This document shows, in pieces, positions 61,769 through 64,000 of a stretch of DNA of 64,000 nucleotides (within the stretch, counting starts at the first letter, position 1; every line of letters begins with the position of its first letter). The position numbers and the translations under genes were made by a program. The DNA lies in NCBI GenBank assembly GCA_021613335.1, contig JAJTWR010000311.1:870001-934000 (forward strand). The letters are read 5' to 3'. The notes below the pieces were generated by a model, which was not told the origin of the DNA, made no database searches, and saw only the letters and a list, made by a program, of their open reading frames with translations. The DNA comes from Whitmania pigra. Taxonomy: Eukaryota; Annelida; Clitellata; Hirudinida; Haemopidae.

Positions 61769-62227
61769 CAGGGGTACTCAAACTGCGGACCGCGGTCCAC
61801 AATCCGGACCGCCGATAGCTTTTAAGTGGACCTCCAATTATTTCCAAAAAAATAAATTTAATTGCTCCAAGAAATTGGCTTTATCAGTTCTGACAATATT
61901 TGGATCAACTTACACCTGTGAATCATCATTTTCAACTATGAACATTATCAAGTTTAAAAATCGAAGTCAATTAACTGATGTTCATCTTGGAAATTGTTTG
62001 AGAATTGCAATTACTAGCTATTCTCCAAATATCATAGAAGTCATGAAGGACAAACAGTTCCATGCATCACACTAAATAAAAAGTCTGACAGTATTTTAAT
62101 ATTAATTCATTACTTTTTACTTTACCCCCCCCCCCTCCCGGTCCGCATGACTTTGACCCTTGTGGACCGCCACCTACCTGAAAATTATGTAATGTGGACC
62201 CCGGCCAAAAAAGTTTGAGTACCCCTG
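61769..62227 (+). mobile_element. Short hAT-derived element, 459 bp
   Basis: Ends are inverted repeats (CAGGGGTACTCAAACT on the left, its complement on the right) with the typical hAT start CAGGGGT. The flanks carry the 8-bp duplication TTCTACAT (61761-61768 and 62228-62235), the hAT hallmark. Both sub-ends contain GGACCGC-type GC-rich segments. Inside is only the last part of a transposase, so this is an internally deleted, non-autonomous copy. Confidence 0.93.
61848..62075 (+). pseudogene. hAT transposase C-terminal dimerisation remnant
   Basis: An open frame reads LALSVLTIFGSTYTCESSFS, TMNIIKFKNRSQLTDVHL, GNCLRIAITSY and ends QFHASH. This is the hAT dimerisation block (F-G-S-T-Y-x-C-E-S-x-F-S-T-M-N, then R-S-x-L-T-D-x-H-L). 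The rest of the transposase, including its catalytic part, is deleted. Confidence 0.88.
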
Positions 62228-62235
62228 TTCTACAT

Positions 62236-62625
62236 GTTTGCAGGGCCTCCGCCGACAGAAATTTCTGGCTCCTGTGTCATACCAGTTTGGTAATGGAAAA
62301 GAAAAAATGTTTTAAAACACTGGAGGCTAAAGAATTGTCAAGACCCTGCGCACATGACCCCCTCTCAGTAGCCCTGTTTACGTGTCTCTAGTGTGAAACT
62401 AATTGTTTGCTGCTAATCCACTATACTTTACTAAGGCAATATTTATGTACCCACAAAAACATATGAACATAACTCATCAGGATGTCATTCAAAGACCTAA
62501 AGAATCCAAGTTACAAGGTGCCTTTGATGCCATGAATAGGGCATCGGAATTTATTATTATTATTATTATTATTGTTGTTGTTGTTGTTATTGTTGTTGTT
62601 GTTGTTGTTATTATTATTATTATTA

Positions 62626-62673
<48 letters not shown>

Positions 62674-63584
62674 ACAATTACAAGGCCCTGACGTAAAGTA
62701 AATGTTGACCAATCAGATCTTTCTTCAGTTCAGAATTGAAGGCATCTTTGTTATTTGCCTTTTCATATTATGCGTGACTTTCTGACATGATGCAGACTTC
62801 TCACTTCATGATTCCAGCAAAGAATTTTTATCATATGACAATTTCTCGACCATCAATTGACGTTTCCGCAAAGGTATCGGTGATTTCGAAAACCAAAGGA
62901 TAGGCAGGAATAAGCATCTTCATCCCCACAGCTCTTACCCCATGATCATTAAATGCGGAAATTATCAGGGGAAGGGTCTCACCCTAAAGTTATTTACCCT
63001 TCTGAAAATAATTGCACAAATCCCAACAACCAGGAAACAAATTTCTAAGTTTCGTGAAGGCAGAGCGTTGATTTGGACTCTTGCATCTGCCCCCGATTAC
63101 AAAATGCTGTATAATTCCCGCGCTCATAATTATCTGTCCATGCAAGAGTTGGTCATGCGAAAATCTGCATTTTAGGACAATGGCAATATGTGGCAGTTTT
63201 TTTTTAAATCTATTCTCTCGTCAAGATTGTGACGGAGGTAGCAAATACAACTTATTTTAGCAATTACAAATAAACATTATCGCACTGTTTCAATAGCGCT
63301 GACACGATCTGGCACCACCATTTGCCAAAAGAAAGAAACTGAGTACGTCTTTGAGACAATCGTGCCTTCTTTGAGGCTTGAGAAATAATGGCCTCCTGTT
63401 TTCAATCTATATTGAATCGCTGCTTTTAGTAGCAAGGAGAATAGCAGCCCAGCCCTACTCGCTATATCGAAACACCGGGAAATCCAGTTTCAGTTTCTTA
63501 TATTGAAATATGTCCATTCCAAGACAGTACTAGTCTGATGATATGAAGTTGTGTAGCGATAAATTTTGAGCTTCGAGACCAGAA
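62236..63584. other. Non-coding interval with an ATT/GTT microsatellite
   Basis: No gene supported. A 77-codon plus-strand frame at 62942-63175 has ordinary composition but no recognisable similarity or splice context. Confidence 0.45.
62551..62672. repeat. (ATT)n(GTT)n(ATT)n microsatellite
   Basis: About 120 bp of ATT and GTT repeats. The overlapping frames of Ile/Val/Leu and Asn/Thr are artefacts of the repeat. Confidence 0.95.
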
Positions 63585-63801
63585 ATGATGTCGACTCAGA
63601 AAAATAAAAGTATGTTAGATTTATTTCTTATTGGCATTTAACTTAAGCTTCTTCTTAAATACTAGATAATATTTATGTTTAAAGTTGAAATTTGCTATTT
63701 ATTTATTAGATGATTTCCGGAAAGGCATAATTATGCCTACATTGATCACCCAACTCAAAAGTATTTTGGAGCAGTATCCAGACGATGGCCAAATATTTAA
63801 G
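63585..63801 (+). CDS. Possible 5' end of another family member (copy E), off the window edge
   Basis: Exon 63585-63609 (MMSTQKNK, ending in phase 1 at a GTATGT donor) joins exon 63710-63801 (NDFRKGIIMPTLITQLKSIL, ending in phase 0 at AAG|GTTTAA). The phases and sizes follow exons 1 and 2 of copy A (31 and 62 nt; here 25 and 92 nt), and the second exon is again helical. Sequence similarity is weak, so membership is a guess based mainly on gene structure. Nothing more of it is visible before 64000. Confidence 0.4.
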
Positions 63802-64000
63802 GTTTAATTTAAGTTTCCGTAACTATGGCAAATTTATGTCGATAATTGTTTTGACAAGTGATGTTATTACTTGGATCACACCATACATGATAAGTAAACG
63901 GCGGTTCTGAAGTAATGTAGTGATAATATATCCTGTTAATAAAACAAATGTCCTATTCCTTTCAAAGTTATGTTCTGGAGCCGTAAACTGTTTTTTTTTT

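Noticed and set aside
62403..62696. Plus-strand frame ending in Ile/Val/Leu runs, resembling a membrane segment
   Set aside because: The hydrophobic part is an ATT/GTT microsatellite, not a transmembrane helix.

Overview
This window is AT-rich metazoan nuclear DNA. Genes are split into many short exons with GT-AG introns. The gene set (supervillin, SNX13, a two-pore K+ channel, OLA1) is bilaterian, and trinucleotide microsatellites (ATT and GAT runs) are dense in the introns. I suspect an invertebrate, possibly a lophotrochozoan such as an annelid, but nothing here proves the lineage. Exon models were built by hand from splice sites, codon phase and recalled family similarity; no alignment was run.

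Layout, left to right. 427-2801 (+): a complete six-exon two-pore-domain K+ channel with unusual pore filters. 3777-7144 (+): complete OLA1 (396 aa) with a tandem pair of interchangeable 97-nt exons. 7751-19263 (-): 25 exons of a supervillin, from the juxta-gelsolin region to the villin headpiece; its 5' end is not identified. 22365-23387 (-): an orphan coding exon. 25135-26653 (-): a divergent DCP2-like Nudix gene, interrupted at its most upstream visible exon by a young MITE (26654-27477). 28229-31170 (+), 33457-34430 (-), 34874-35005 (+) and 35721-38301 (-): whole and broken members of a gene family I do not recognise. They share exon phases and in part exact exon lengths; another member may start at 63585. 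31440-32550: decayed Helitron and LINE fragments between them. 44965-61103 (-): a complete 26-exon SNX13 (about 964 aa), with a 1.83-kb LTR element carrying only one ORF (a SAP domain) in an intron. 61769-62227: a short hAT-derived element with an 8-bp target duplication.

The genes do not form an operon or pathway. OLA1 and supervillin are convergent; the Nudix gene and the first family member are divergent and share about 1.6 kb that holds the MITE and a tandem duplication. SNX13 (endosome/ER lipid contact), supervillin (actin-membrane linkage), OLA1 (cytosolic ATPase) and the channel are ordinary cell-biology genes. The most novel material is the unrecognised family, the OLA1 exon pair and the compact LTR element.
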